64,000 nt of DNA from the NCBI GenBank assembly GCA_963555705.1, contig OY743187.1:12662133-12726132 (forward strand). The letters are read 5' to 3'. This DNA comes from Ligustrum vulgare (lineage: Eukaryota > Streptophyta > Magnoliopsida > Lamiales > Oleaceae). Under the pieces are notes generated by a model that was not told the origin of the DNA, made no database searches, and was given only the letters and a program-made list of their open reading frames with translations. Each line of letters opens with the position of its first letter. The stretch's first letter is position 1. A program made the translations under genes and the position numbers. This document shows, in pieces, positions 12,951 to 24,179 of the stretch.

Positions 12951-14679
12951 TAACAATCTTATAAAGTGACCAAAAAACAACAACAAATAAGTCAAGAACT
13001 CTCTCCCAAATCTCACTACTATTTCAAGTCAAGATTTACCATAATCTCACTACTATTTCTAGTCAAGATTAAATACCATTGGATACCCAAACTTGGAGAG
13101 AGACACTTATTTCACGTTTGATATAGCATTAGACCCACATATGTGGCTAGTAACTTATTTAAATGGAAACTTGTATCTAGTCTAGTTATTTATTACCACT
13201 GATCCGATCAATAGAAATAACATATCAATTAGAAACACTAACCTCGTCACTCCATTTAGTGACATATTTAAATGGAAACTTGTATCTAATGTAGTTATCA
13301 ACCACCATTGATCGTACCAACTAGAAACACTAACCTCGTCACTCCCTATCTAATCCAATCAAACAATTAACAGGTCCAAGAAGCAACAATAACAGATCAA
13401 TATCGAACACAGCTCAGCAAAACAAGTTGCTACCAGCAAGGTGAATATTTTTCAAAAATAATTAACCTAAACAGATTGCTACCAACAAGGTAAAGCAATA
13501 AAAAGATTAAAGTTTAGGGATATCACCGAGCGAACAATGCATGTTCGTATTATGCGTTTGGAATCTTGCAAAACTAACTTCGAAAATGGACTCAGCAGAA
13601 CTTGCTCATCAAACTGTCCAAAAAATGTCACCGGAGCCTCGCCGGACCACCGCCGGACCGCCCCTGCTCCGCCACCGGAATTCTGCCAAAATTTTCAAGA
13701 AAATAGTTGGAGATTCTCCTCGTCCTCGCGATCTCAGTGGTGGTGGCCGTTTTTTATTTGGAGTCTCCGTTTGGCCGGAATCACGTTTTTAAGTCTCGGC
13801 CAGTTTTCTTCTCCGGCCAAAAAAGACTGCCGCCGCCTGGATACTCTGCCATCCTTGCTTCCACGGTTGGTCCTCTTCTCCTTTGCCACACGAACCCAAA
13901 ACCGGTGTCCATTTGTCGATTGGAGACATGGTGTGGCCGAAATATTGAAATGACAGCTGGGTCAGATTCTTGTTCTTGCTTGCAGTCCGGTTTCTTCTTC
14001 TTCCACCACCTCGAGCATCCGCCAGATTTCAAGCAAAAAACAAGAATAACAATCACCTGTTTTGCCAAATCTTGATTTTAAATTTCAGCCTCGGTCGGTC
14101 ACTGCCCAGTCAGTCGTTGCTCCTTTCTTTCCGGCTATGGATTCCGATTTTCCTACTGCAGCCTCAGATTTCCTTTTTAAAATTTTCAGAATTTTGGTCA
14201 AATTAATGGCAGACAATTTGTGCCATTCCCTTTTTGGCAAGTTTTTCTGAATCTGGCAGTTACCTTTTTTTTTCTTTTGTACCACTTTCTATTTCTTCTT
14301 CCGGCCATGAATTTTCTTGGTTTCAATTTTGTGCAATTTCCGGTCAGCAAGCTACTCTTTCCCGTTTTGGCAAGTTTTCCTTTTTGCAATTACTTCCACT
14401 TTCCCCAAAGGGAAAGTCTTTGGATCTGGGCATGGACAAATCTTTCCCCAAGTGAAATTTGCAATTTCTTTGAATTTTAATCCGATCAGTGAACCTGAAA
14501 TTCCGGTCGATGGCTTAATCTTTTCCGGCTCCTTCTTGGTTACTCTTCATTCGGTCAGTGGCTCTTCTTTCCATATAATTTTTTTTATTTTCGTTTTCTT
14601 GAATTCCACGATTTTTGCCAATAATTTTTGAGATTACTTCCAATCACAAAATTCACCAAGTCTTTGATCTTCGCACAAG

Positions 14680-14692
14680 GTTCTGATACCAG
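14680..14692 (-). other. tRNA-iMet-type primer-binding site
   Basis: The minus strand reads TGGTATCAGAACC, two bases from the LTR end at 14,694. It matches the plant initiator-Met primer-binding consensus. Confidence 0.75.
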
Positions 14693-15428
14693 TTGTTCGG
14701 AATTTCGCGTCCCAATATTTGTGATTATCGCGGATAATATAAAGAAATGATCAAGAAAACGCATCAATAACCAAGAACACAATCTTGGTGACCCAGTTTA
14801 GTGCCAATCGTACCTACATCTGGGGGACTCTGAATCGAGCCCGTTCCACTAGCCAATTCCAATGAAAGTTCTTTACAAGATTCCCGCACACAAACCGTGC
14901 GCCAATTCCTTCACGAGGAATTACCAAATCACAACCCCTATTCTCTACAATATCACCGCACCATCATACTACACAATAGCACTTCCAATTGGCCTATACA
15001 AGGATTCAATTATGCTATAAAGTATTTTCTACATGATGCAAGAACTCGAGTGGATTTCACAAGAGAGGAGAGGGAGATGGCTAATCTATTCTATTCCATT
15101 ATGTTATGCCAAATGAACCCAAGACAAGAATATATTAATTGCCAACTTAATCCTAACCATAGGATCTTGATCAATGGTCCACAATAAAAGCATACTAACA
15201 CTAATTGCATCTTGAAGTCCTCCAACTTTAAGCTTGTTGCTAATTAGGCCCTCCAAGTATGAATTGTTCCATTTGGGGATCACATATTAATATCTATATT
15301 GGGAAGGGGAAAAAAATCCAGTGAACTCAGAAGTTTATAATTTTATGTAGGCAACCAAATGTGATTCCATTACCATTTTTTCTTTAGGTCTCAACAAAAT
15401 TCAATATTAAGTCTAAAAAAGCAATAGT

Positions 15429-15790
15429 CAAGAATAAATGAACACTATATTCTAATGAAAATATAATAAAACAATAAATCAAGAATGAAAATACTTGTCT
15501 AGAAAGTTTCAGATTTCCACATTAGACATAAATAAAACTGGTCACAATAAATGTAAACTGTATTATAATGAAAATATGAAAAAATAAATCAAGAATGAAA
15601 ATAATTGCCTAGAAACAATATTTCTGGTTTCAAATTTCCACATTAGACATAAATAAAACCAGTCACAATATTATTCATATTATTAATACCTAAACTCAAG
15701 ATTCAAGAATAAATAAACACTGTATTCTAATGAAAATATAATCAAAAAATCAAGAATCAAAAAATTTGTCTACAAATAATGTCTGGTCTA
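15429..15790. repeat. Degenerate tandem repeats in RPA intron 1
   Basis: Phrases built on CAAGAATAAATGAACACT followed by TATTCTAATGAAAATATAA recur near 15,429, 15,548 and 15,703. A partial relative lies across the insertion at 10,781-10,813. The blocks near 15,500-15,540 and 15,618-15,662 also share a CCACATTAGACATAAATAAA phrase. Confidence 0.6.
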
Positions 15791-16531
15791 AGTACTGTAC
15801 CAAAAAAAATAAAATAAAAAAATCAATATTTCTATATCTAAACTCAATCAGTATAACACAATGACATTTTCACATAAAGTAAAGGAAAAAAAATCAATAT
15901 TATTCATATCCAAACTTAACCGGTAGAACACAATGAATGGTTTAGGCAGGTTAGGGAAAAAATGGTTGATGATTCTACGAACCTGTTGATCTGTGATTAC
16001 CATCTCAGTGCTACTGATTTGTTCTTTGTTATAGCTTGGAACTTCCCATAACCTCACAACTCGGACATTGAGCTTCCATTGCGTCTTCGTGGAGTTTATT
16101 TCACAGATGTTATTCATCTTAGCAGACGTATTTTTTTTCTTTGGACTATTGTTTTGCTTTTCTCTGGACTATTACAGAACTTTGTGCTTGCGTCCTGGTG
16201 AAGAAACTCACTTTTAAATATATATACCCCAATTAATGTGATGCAAATATCGAAGTACTGTTGAATTCATTTTACCCTCAATGTCAGAACCCAGATTTCT
16301 CAACAGAGACGTGGGGATGGTGGCTCAACGTTTTGAAACCCCCAAAAGTGTCTGAATGCTTTTATTTTGGTACAAATGCAATCATTAAAGGAAAATAAAT
16401 ATTAAAATATTGATGAATGAATGTATAACAAAATACCACATTTTCTATATTGTGCGGGATTTTTCAGTGGGATGCTTGGGCGGGAATTTCAGGTTACTAT
16501 CCTTCTTTTATAGATAAGATAGAAGATAGAT

Positions 16532-17308
16532 TAATTTAAATTATTTAGATTTTATTTAAGGTTTTTTGTGGTAGTTAAATTTTTTATTAGAGAATGGCTT
16601 ATTTAGGTTTTTTTGTGCTAGATTGGTGCTAGTAGTTAATTTTTTTTTTTTTTTTTTTAAATTAATATGAAAGGGTTTATTTAGGTTTGGTATTTGTGAT
16701 GAGAATTTATTGATTGAATTTTGGATAATACATATTCTTGGAGATTGATTAAAATGCAAAAGAGTAATATTTTTCATTACTTTAATAAGAAATGAAATTT
16801 ATCAAGACATCGTTGATAAGTTTTATTGTGTGAAAAGTAGGAGGGTGCGTCACAAGTAATATCTCAAGATATTTATATTGCACGGTACTTTTTTAGCTCT
16901 TAGATATTATCATTTAAATAAAATTATTTTGTTATATTTATGAATTTGAAGTATTTAAACTCCCACTTTACCCTCCATATATTCTCTAGCCTATTATATT
17001 TAAATTTCCTGGTTCCGTCCCTGCTAATGGGTAGTGTATAATTTTCTCAAACCTGACTCATATCCTACCCATTGTCATCTCTACTCAAAATCCATTATAT
17101 GAGCCTCTTTCGCGAAGTTTTTAAACCTGTTTATTAAATATTAAAATAATTATTATTTTTTTCACTCAAACTTAAAGCGTTATCGTAAGTGGCTTTTATG
17201 CTTAGCCAATTTTCAAATGTAAAACCGCGTGCAAGTGTAATAAAAGGAGATATGGGCTGTCACTAGCTAGAATCGCACTATTCTCAACCACTCTCATCTC
17301 ATGTCATT
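16532..17308. other. AT-rich spacer upstream of XTH-a
   Basis: This holds the distal 5' region of XTH-a. I see no coding region, tRNA or clear terminal repeats. Confidence 0.4.
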
Positions 17309-17499
17309 GGCCATCTGTGTCCAGCTCTTGCACTTCTTCACCGTGCAGCCTGATTTTTTATGGAACTCTCCCGGCACTTTCTCCAGTCCCCACAAACTTC
17401 CTATAAATACCCAAGAACGTATCCTATTACAACATCAAACCACAGTATTCTTAGGTTTTTATTCGTTGTACTTCTGCAACACAATTCAACCACTCAGTA
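17309..17499 (+). promoter_or_regulatory. XTH-a promoter and 5' leader
   Basis: TATAAATA lies at 17,402-17,409, 98 bp before the ATG. The block from CATCTGTGTCCAGCTC to CCTATAAATACCC is shared with the upstream regions of XTH-b, XTH-d, XTH-e and XTH-f. XTH-a lacks the GGTTGTCAACAACTCGTTTT phrase found in XTH-b, XTH-d and XTH-e. Confidence 0.7.
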
Positions 17500-18554
17500 A
17501 TGGCTTCTTTGAATTCAGTTTCCTTATCCTTAGTTTTAGTTATAAGTAGCTGTTTTGTAATAGCATTTGGAGGTAATTTCCATCAAGATTTTGACATCAC
17601 ATGGGGAGATGGAAGAAGTAAGATACTCAACAATGGAGAACTTCTTACTCTCTCACTAGACAAAGCTTCTGGCTCTGGATTCCAATCCAAGAATGAGTAT
17701 CTCTTTGGCAAGATTGACATGCAACTTAAACTCGTACCTGGAAATTCTGCCGGCACCGTCACTGCCTATTATGTAAGCAAAGCACAGTAGACTACATTTT
17801 AACTTCTTCTTCTTCCTTGCTCGTAAGTTATAGTAGCTAATATTTTGTTATGTATTGTGCAGTTGTCATCTCAAGGACCAACCCATGATGAGATAGACTT
17901 TGAGTTCTTGGGAAACCTCAGTGGGGATCCTTACATTCTTCACACCAATGTGTTCAGCCAAGGAAAGGGAAATAGGGAGCAGCAATTCTATCTCTGGTTC
18001 GACCCGACTGCAGATTTTCACACCTACTCCATCCTTTGGAATCCTCAACGCATCATGTAAGTATATTCGTAACGCAACGCGTCTATCTCAGATTGAACTC
18101 ATTTAATTAGACGATGTTGTAACTTATTTTGTGCTCCCATTTCAGCTTTTCTGTGGATGGCTCACCAATCAGAGAATTCAAGAATACAGAATCAGTTGGT
18201 GTTGCGTACCCAAAGAACCAACCGATGAGAATTTACTCTAGCTTGTGGAATGCTGACGATTGGGCAACAAGAGGCGGGCTTGTGAAAACTGACTGGAATC
18301 AGGCTCCCTTTACTGCGTCCTACAGGAACTTCAATGCGAATGCCTGTGTTTCCTCCTCATCGGGTTCATCTTCTTGCACTCCGTCTTCAACTTCAAGCAG
18401 CAGCAATTCATGGCTAAATGAAGCATTGGATTCCACGAGCCAAGAGAGGCTAAAATGGGTGCAGAAAAATTACATGATATATAATTATTGCTCGGATTCA
18501 AAGCGATTTTCACAGGGATTCCCCCCAGAGTGTGGCATTAACACCGCAGCATAA
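17500..18554 (+). CDS. XTH: Xyloglucan endotransglucosylase/hydrolase, copy a
   Basis: GH16 enzyme secreted to the cell wall, where it cuts xyloglucan and rejoins the end to another chain (or to water). Exons are 17,500-17,772, 17,863-18,056 and 18,146-18,554; the introns are GT-AG with phases 0 and 2. The protein has 291 residues, normal for the family. Residues 1-24 form a signal peptide (hydrophobic, ending AFGG). The catalytic motif is [11 protein letters not shown] with Glu101 as nucleophile and Glu105 as acid/base, followed by the N-glycosylation site NLS at 109-111. The C-terminal XET_C region has Cys pairs ([23 protein letters not shown]). Length and motifs resemble the touch/auxin-responsive Arabidopsis XTH22-25 clade (inferred). 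No lesion is seen. Polyadenylation-like AATAAG lies near 18,690. Confidence 0.95.
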
Positions 18555-19029
18555 AAAAGAAATTATTTTTCAGAAGTTTGATTAATTTAGACACGGGAAT
18601 ATTCAATTTATTGATTCCTTTTGGAGTTTGTGAATAGTAAATTAGTAATGCTTTTGTTCTTTTTCTTATCACATTTTGTACTAGAAAATCAATAAGAAAT
18701 AGCTACAGATGCGGATTTTACAATTTTTACATAATTTTTTTCAGATGTTTCTTCATCATCAGGATCGAATGATAATTTTTCAACCTTTTCCTTTGCTTCC
18801 TTTTGACATGGAACTGGGTTAAAAACCAAGCACAATAGCACAAGACTCTCACTGTGTCTAAACGTATAATTTTACTGAGTATTTTTTTTACTCTTTCCTC
18901 CGTCCCACAAAGATAAACTCGTTTTCATTTTATTATTATTTTTTTTGTCTCAAATTATAAGTTAATTTCCTTGTTGAGATTATACTAATGTTTTAATTTT
19001 TTAAATATACTACTATTTAATATGCATTG
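18555..19029. other. XTH-a 3' flank
   Basis: This is 3' UTR followed by a block (18,720-18,830) that recurs behind every longer XTH copy. On the minus strand that block reads CQKEAKEKVEKLSFDPDDEE without a stop. From about 18,893 there is a CCTCCGTCCCACAAAG phrase, typical of Stowaway-like MITE ends, and then AT-rich sequence. Confidence 0.5.
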
Positions 19030-21114
19030 TTATCAATAAATATGAAATATGTATATCAGCAATCAAGGATTTCGGAACTTGGAAATAATTTGAAGCAAGA
19101 AGAAAAATCAGGTGACACTCAGATCAACAATCAAGAATTCAAAAGGTGCGCAAAAATGTTGAGAAATGCAAGACGGGAAATTACAAGGAGTGCATGGCAT
19201 ATTTTAAGCCATCATGGGAAAGTTTGCAAAAAGTCGGACTTTAGACTACAAACGAGCACTTATTGGGAGGCAATCCAATTTTCTATTCATTTTATTTGTT
19301 CTTGCTTTATTTGTCACTTAAAATTTTTAGATAGTATTTACATTTTTTTCTTGAAGTTTTTGAAGTTAGCATCCCTAGCACCATCCCCTATTTGATTTGA
19401 TCTTCAAGTGCATTTTTAGTTTTAAATCATACATCATTCATGAGCCCACAATTTTGCATCACATTTTGTTAAAGTCATTGTTCTTATCACATGAAAAGCA
19501 AATCATATGTACGATTTTGCATACTTTGAGAAATTATGCATGAAAATTGTAATGTTCTTGATAGTCGACCTTGTTTGAAAATTTAGAATTTTGCTTTGTT
19601 TTAGTTGGAATTGTTGACGTTGATCTATTTTCATTTATTAATTGTGTATGATCTTAATGTTGCTTATCTTTTACTTGGGAGAAATACACCACTTACAACA
19701 CTTCCAATCAAGTATGAAAACACGAGAAAATGGTCGAAATCATTTAAGTTGGATCAAAACAAAGTTTCAAGTTATTGCATCACTCCCCTAAATCTGGGAG
19801 TCTAACTCCTCTTTTATGTATTATTATTAATTGATATATATTTTCTTTTATATTCAGGACAATGCAACTTTCTAGTTTAGGGGTGATATCTCATTTCTTC
19901 ATTTTATTCATTCAATACCTTGTTTTGGAATTTCAAAAAAAAAAAAAAAAGAGAGATTTTTTTTTGAAGAAACATAAAAAAATCCTGTTGATTTATTTAT
20001 CGCCTATGATGTAGTTCGAAATGATTTGGTGCTTTGAAATAGATTGTTGGACAACATTTAAACTTGAGTTTACTTATCCATGTTAAACTTCACTAAATTA
20101 AGCACATAAATAAATTGAATTAATACTTGTATGGGAATATGCTTGATATATGTGGGGCAATATCATGTTATTTGAACTTGGAATGATTGTTTATCCCTAA
20201 CCTTTAGTTTATTAGATTTTCCGTCCTTAAAATAGAACCAAACATGCTCAAAAGGTGAGTTTGGGGTGAAATGTTTAGAATGTGTATGTATTGATGGGTT
20301 AGAGGTCTGTGGTTCTTGATTTTACAATTTAGTTAAAACGGTTTAGTCAACTGGTATAAACCATTACCAATATAAAAATAGTAAAATGCTGAAAGTCTTA
20401 TTCTATTCTTCAAAAACCTTTTTTGACTAAAGCAAGTAAGCTTGTAAAGGTGTTGAAACCTGGTACCCTAAACTCAACTGAGTTGGGAGCTATCAGCCCA
20501 AAGCTCATTATATAGGTCAATTAGAAAGCAAGTACGGAGAGTGAATTTACACATAAAACAATCAAACATCTTTAACTTTTCTTTGTCGCCTTTGTGACTC
20601 GAGTAATTAAGTTTGAGGGGTTCTCTAAACCTGGTGCCGTAAAGTCTTTTGACTTGGGATTCACTAACATAAAACTCGCTACAGGGGTCACATAGAAAGC
20701 AAATGAGAAAAGTATTTCGCAAAGATGGTAAAAGACAATGATATGAAAGAAAAAGAACAGAAAAAAGTCGTCCATAAAAAAGAAAAGTTTGTTTGATGTA
20801 AGCTTTGTTGACTATAATTGTGGAGATAAAAGGTGTAGAATTGGGATTTGCTTACTTTTGATTTGTTGTGCATACATATTTCTAAATCTGATTATCTTAT
20901 TTGAAAAAAGCAATGAAAATATTTAGAAATCACGTTGATAGAGGGAACCTCGGGATATGAGAGAAGAACACAAGGTTATTATCATCCATGAGAGCTGAAA
21001 TGAAATCAAAAGAAATCATTGTTTGACTACATGAGATTTGGGTTTACTTGTACATGATGATTTACACTATGTTAGGTATGTTTTTGTGCAAGTATGTGTT
21101 TGATTTTGGTTATT

Positions 21115-21145
<31 letters not shown>

Positions 21146-21360
21146 TGACACACACACACACACAAGTCGAGCATGTGATAAGTGAAAATAATTTCAATGT
21201 TGTTCAGTACTCTTTTCTAAAGTGTATTTTTTATTCGAACTTGAGACAATATGATAAATGAATTAACAGTTAAAAATTTTGTTATCCAGTTATTTTGACT
21301 GATTTTTGTTTTTAGTTTCAGTATGTTCGAGGAGGAACAAATATTCTAGTTTTGAGGGGT
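19030..21360 (+). mobile_element. Ty3/gypsy (Tat/Athila-like) 3' internal region, decayed
   Basis: Near 19,255-19,275 the sequence reads GAGCACTTATTGGGAGGCAA, the hallmark just after pol in Tat/Athila-type elements. The region ends with TTCGAGGAGGAACAAA and a polypurine tract AGTTTTGAGGGGTT before the LTR. Between them lies non-coding sequence with an internal duplication: an AAACCTGGT(A/G)CC(C/G)TAAA phrase at 20,457 and 20,628. No pol domain is present in the window. Confidence 0.6.
21114..21164. repeat. (CA)n microsatellite
   Basis: CA tract interrupted once by GACACTGA. Confidence 0.9.
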
Positions 21361-21783
21361 TTGATAAGTGTATTTTATATACTTATTTATCTATCAAAAT
21401 TAGGATATTATATTATTTTTCGTAAATAAATTCTACTGAGTTTGTTATTATTTATTATTATTTCAGATTTTATCCCAATTTCAAGAAGAATGATGAATTG
21501 AAGCAATTTCACAATTATTGGATGGAAGAACTAAATTTTGAATATAATTGAAGGTAAAATGAAGAACAAAGAAATCAATGATTTAATTACACAATTAAAG
21601 TATCAATGACCAACTTGAATTTTTTGAAAAAAATTGAGACTTGAAGTAAAACTCACTTCAATATAAGTGGTCTTAAAATCAAGTGCAAAGTGGACTCTTT
21701 TGGCCCAAGGTGACACTCGGCTGGAGACACAAATTGTGGAGTAATGGGTAGTGGAGCAACTTTAGGGAATTAAGAGGTGTTGT

Positions 21784-22240
21784 TAGGGATGTCAACGAGC
21801 CGAAGATCAAGGCTCGAACTTGGCTCGAGCTTTTTGGGGTCGAGCTTTTTTTGGCCCGAGCCGAGCCGAGCTAAAGCTCGTCCCCAAAAATAAGGCTCGA
21901 CTCGAGCTTTAGCTCGAGCTTTTTCCGAGCCGAGCCGAGCTAAGTCCCGAGCTTTTACTTTTTTTCTTATTTTTATAGCAAAAATTCATAAAATTTTTAT
22001 TGAAAATGTGTATATATAGCAAGTTGAGCCGAACTCGTGGTCGAAATTCATTGTTCAAGCTCCCATCGAGCTTTTTTAGAGGGCTTTTTTTTGCTCGAGC
22101 CGAGCCAAAGCCCATCTCTAAAAAAAAAAGCTCGGCTCGAGCTTTGGCTCGAAATCTCGAGCCACGAGCCGAGCTTAGCCCGAGCTTTTTCCGAACCGAG
22201 CCCGAGCGGCCCAAGCCGACGAGCCGTTTTGCCATCCCTA
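21784..22240. mobile_element. hAT MITE, 457 bp
   Basis: The left end is TAGGGATGTCAACGAGCCG and the right end is CGAGCCG..GCCATCCCTA. An exact 8-bp target duplication GGTGTTGT lies at 21,776-21,783 and 22,241-22,248. The sub-terminal regions are packed with GGCTCGAGC-type repeats. The ends match those of the hAT element at 55,910, so this is a non-autonomous relative. The reading frames inside are by-products of the repeats. Confidence 0.92.
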
Positions 22241-22307
22241 GGTGTTGTCCGCTGTGCAAATAAAAGAGGGGAGAGTTTTGGTTGGTGGAGGAGTTTTAAA
22301 GAAAGAT

Positions 22308-22451
22308 GAATGATATGTTTCCCACAATGAGGAATATAATCAATTCCCACAAGCAATTTGATTGGTTGGTGGGGTGGTTCCCACTGCCCACCAACCAATA
22401 GGGGGCTTGTGGGAATGGATTATGTTCCCCACTGTGGGGAACATATCATTT
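22308..22451. mobile_element. Foldback MITE, about 144 bp
   Basis: The whole segment is a near-perfect inverted repeat: the left arm starts AATGATATGTTTCCCACA, the right arm ends GTGGGGAACATATCATT, and the inner parts are TTGGTTGGTGGG and CCCACCAACCAA around a loop of about 10 nt. I could not define a target duplication. Confidence 0.75.
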
Positions 22452-22555
22452 CCATTTAAAGGAATATAGTCGGCAGCCAACAGGGAATTGAGTTTGGAGA
22501 GTCGATGGCAGAGAGGAAAGGTGTGCGGCTGGAGGTTGAATAAAAAGATAGTGCG

Positions 22556-22592
22556 GAGAGAGAGAGAGAGAGAGAGAACTCGACTGTACTGT

Positions 22593-22642
<50 letters not shown>
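22556..22642. repeat. (GA)n tracts flanked by a duplicated 20-mer
   Basis: There are two GA tracts (22,556-22,577 and 22,594-22,642). Each is followed by ACTCGACTGTACTGTGAAGA, which suggests slippage or duplication of the tract with its flank. Confidence 0.85.
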
Positions 22643-22645
<3 letters not shown>

Positions 22646-23540
22646 TCGACTGTACTGTGAAGAAGGGTAGTGGGCTGTGGTGATTCTTGGAAAAAGGAGG
22701 CTACCCTAATTATTCAAGTATTCAAATTTCGAGTTTTATTTTTATTATTGTTTGTTATTTTTATTTCAAAAAAACATGAATAGCTAATTTCATAATTAGG
22801 AATGACGATATAGATTTAATATTTTAGTTTGATTTTAATTCTCAAGTTGGTATTTTGATGTTCATTTATTGATTTTATTATTGCTCTTAATGCTTGAATT
22901 GCTTGAACACAAATTCATGATTTAATGATTGTTTTTATAATTCAAGAGGTGAGTTAATAATTAAGTCACGTAATAAAATTCGACAATTTCAACAAAAAGA
23001 TAAAGATATAAATTTGTAGTTGCTTGTGGTCACTTATGAATTTTTAGGTAATTTAACATTTAACTAAGGAGAGCTCTGATTTTTTGTAGAGATACATGGT
23101 TGATTTAGTTAAATAGACCTAATTTGAACTCGAGAGGGATAACTTAAATACATGCGTGAATTTGATCAAATACAATTCTAAAAAACAACTTGAGATGCGA
23201 AATTAAGTTAGAACATTATTTCGAAATCGTTAATCCAAATATTCATTTAATTGTTAGAAAACACATCACTTTATTTTCTTACTTTGTTAGTTGCTTTTAT
23301 TTTTAAATTTCTATTTTTATTTTAATTTGTTTATTTCATTGATTTTTAATTCTTTGTCGTTTTTAGATTATTTGACAATTTATTTTATTATTTAGTTTTG
23401 GTTTAGTCTGGGAATATTTTGAATCAAATTAAATTAAAAGCAAATAAATAGTCCTCGTGGATCAACAATCCAGATTCAAAAATTCACTTTATTACTTGTT
23501 AACGATATCGTGCACTTGTGATAAATCTCACATAACATAA

Positions 23541-23660
23541 TTCTTCCCGAAAGAAAAAATTAGATCTAAACCTACATTTCAACTATATACTTGAAAAATC
23601 AGATTTAAAAGTTTTATATTCAAAATTCAGGTTCAGTTTTTAATATTAATAATCCTATCA

Positions 23661-23714
<54 letters not shown>

Positions 23715-23750
23715 CTATAATCTCTATATATTTTTCTATCATCTATAATC

Positions 23751-23826
<76 letters not shown>

Positions 23827-24179
23827 CATCTATCTATGAAACTTCCAAAAACTTAGAAAAAAAATGAACAATCACATTTACCCTTCATTATTTAGTTTTA
23901 ATAAATTAATTCATTTATTTGACATTTACAATTTAAAATGTTCACTTTCCCATCAAAAGTCTTTTAAATAAAATTCATAACTCTCAATTTTTATTTTTCG
24001 TCAATGCAGACACTTGATTTGTACGCACGTCTAAACCTTGGAAGGTGAAAAGGCTAAACCACCATTACTCTCTCTCAATTATGGGTGTTTTTCTCATTTT
24101 GAGTTTCAATTGAACAACGACAACCAAAGAAGGGTTTTTAATTGAATTATTTTCTACTTCTTAAACTATTTATTTTTAG
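23541..24179. other. Spacer with very long TA repeats
   Basis: The block 23,580-23,650 (AAAATCAGATTTA then ATTCAAAATTCAGGTTCA) is also present at about 59,435-59,485, just before XTH-f. This marks it as old XTH-array sequence resuming after the gypsy insertion. TA repeats fill 23,663-23,822. No gene is seen. Confidence 0.5.
23663..23822. repeat. (TA)n microsatellite, about 160 bp, interrupted
   Basis: Two long TA tracts are separated by about 40 bp of CTATAATCTCTATATA-type sequence. Confidence 0.95.

Larger units (their letters stand above)
10846..15014 (-). mobile_element. Degenerate Copia-type LTR element in RPA intron 1
   Basis: The 3' LTR is taken as 10,846-12,039: on the minus strand it runs TGTTGAACC...TTCCGAACA and is preceded by the polypurine tract AAAATGGGGGGAAA. 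The 5' LTR is truncated: only its last 315-321 bp (14,694-15,014) remain, matching 10,846-11,166. Next to it on the minus strand is the primer-binding site TGGTATCAGAACC (14,680-14,692). The interior has decayed Copia protease sequence (12.3-12.95 kb) and no reverse transcriptase that I can find. No clean target duplication is visible. Confidence 0.75.
10814..15380. repeat. 24-bp direct repeat flanking the inserted block
   Basis: An identical 24-mer beginning AAATGTGATTCC occurs at 10,814-10,837 and 15,357-15,380, on either side of the LTR element. It is too long for an LTR target duplication. Confidence 0.7.
8465..16117 (-). pseudogene. RPA70-like (replication protein A large subunit) gene of Helitron type
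   Basis: A multi-exon minus-strand gene for a single-strand DNA-binding protein of the RPA1 family. Exon 1 (15,983-16,117) starts MNNICEINSTKTQWKLNVRV and contains VRLWEVPSYN, the usual first OB-fold. Exon 2 (10,291-10,554) continues in phase with GVRIHATIKRSLVQSFKSL. Exon 3 (10,123-10,219) reads DVIGEVIGKD. Exon 4 (to 10,026) contains CTLWGEYADELNNYLE. The zinc-finger exon near 9,302-9,480 reads NWWYLSCTKCPKK and FYCEKCDKFDITGTPR, then FRLQVRVIDGIGSASFLLWD. The last exon ends KEEKDSV then TAA at 8465. Exon junctions 1/2 and 2/3 keep phase. A frameshift near 10,436, in an A-run after NFVVGYNNMK, breaks exon 2. Intron 1 (10,555-15,982) contains an LTR element. Such genes are typical Helitron cargo. 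Confidence 0.82.
1..16531 (-). mobile_element. Helitron (decayed, left end outside window)
   Basis: On the minus strand this block carries an RPA70-like gene followed by a Rep/PIF1-helicase gene, the gene pair typical of autonomous plant Helitrons. The 5' end is placed near 16,520-16,531, where the minus strand reads TCTATCTTC then ATAAAAGAAGGATAGTAACC, resembling the 5'-TC end of plant Helitrons; this boundary is inferred. The 3' end (CTRR plus hairpin) would lie left of base 1 and cannot be seen. Both genes have stops and frameshifts, so the copy is not autonomous. Confidence 0.72.
21361..23540 (+). repeat. 3' LTR of the Ty3/gypsy element
   Basis: It begins TGATAAGTG right after the polypurine tract. 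It ends near 23,500-23,540 with TAGTCCTCGTGGATC and ATCGTGCACTTGTGATAAAT, phrases typical of the 3' end of Tat/Athila LTRs. A hAT MITE, a foldback element and GA repeats are nested in it. The matching 5' LTR is absent. The 3' boundary is approximate. Confidence 0.6.

Noticed and set aside
13537..14480. Several overlapping open frames on both strands
   Set aside because: No protein motif. They fall in the leader/internal region of the RPA-intron LTR element, in C- and T-rich sequence.
17845..18060. Alternative starts for XTH proteins inside exon 2 or a few codons upstream (TTG) of the ATG
   Set aside because: Splice sites join the three exons in phase, and the signal peptide begins at the conserved ATG in every copy.
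21909..22398. Arginine/serine-rich frames on both strands
   Set aside because: Produced by GGCTCGAGC repeats of the hAT MITE and by the foldback arms.
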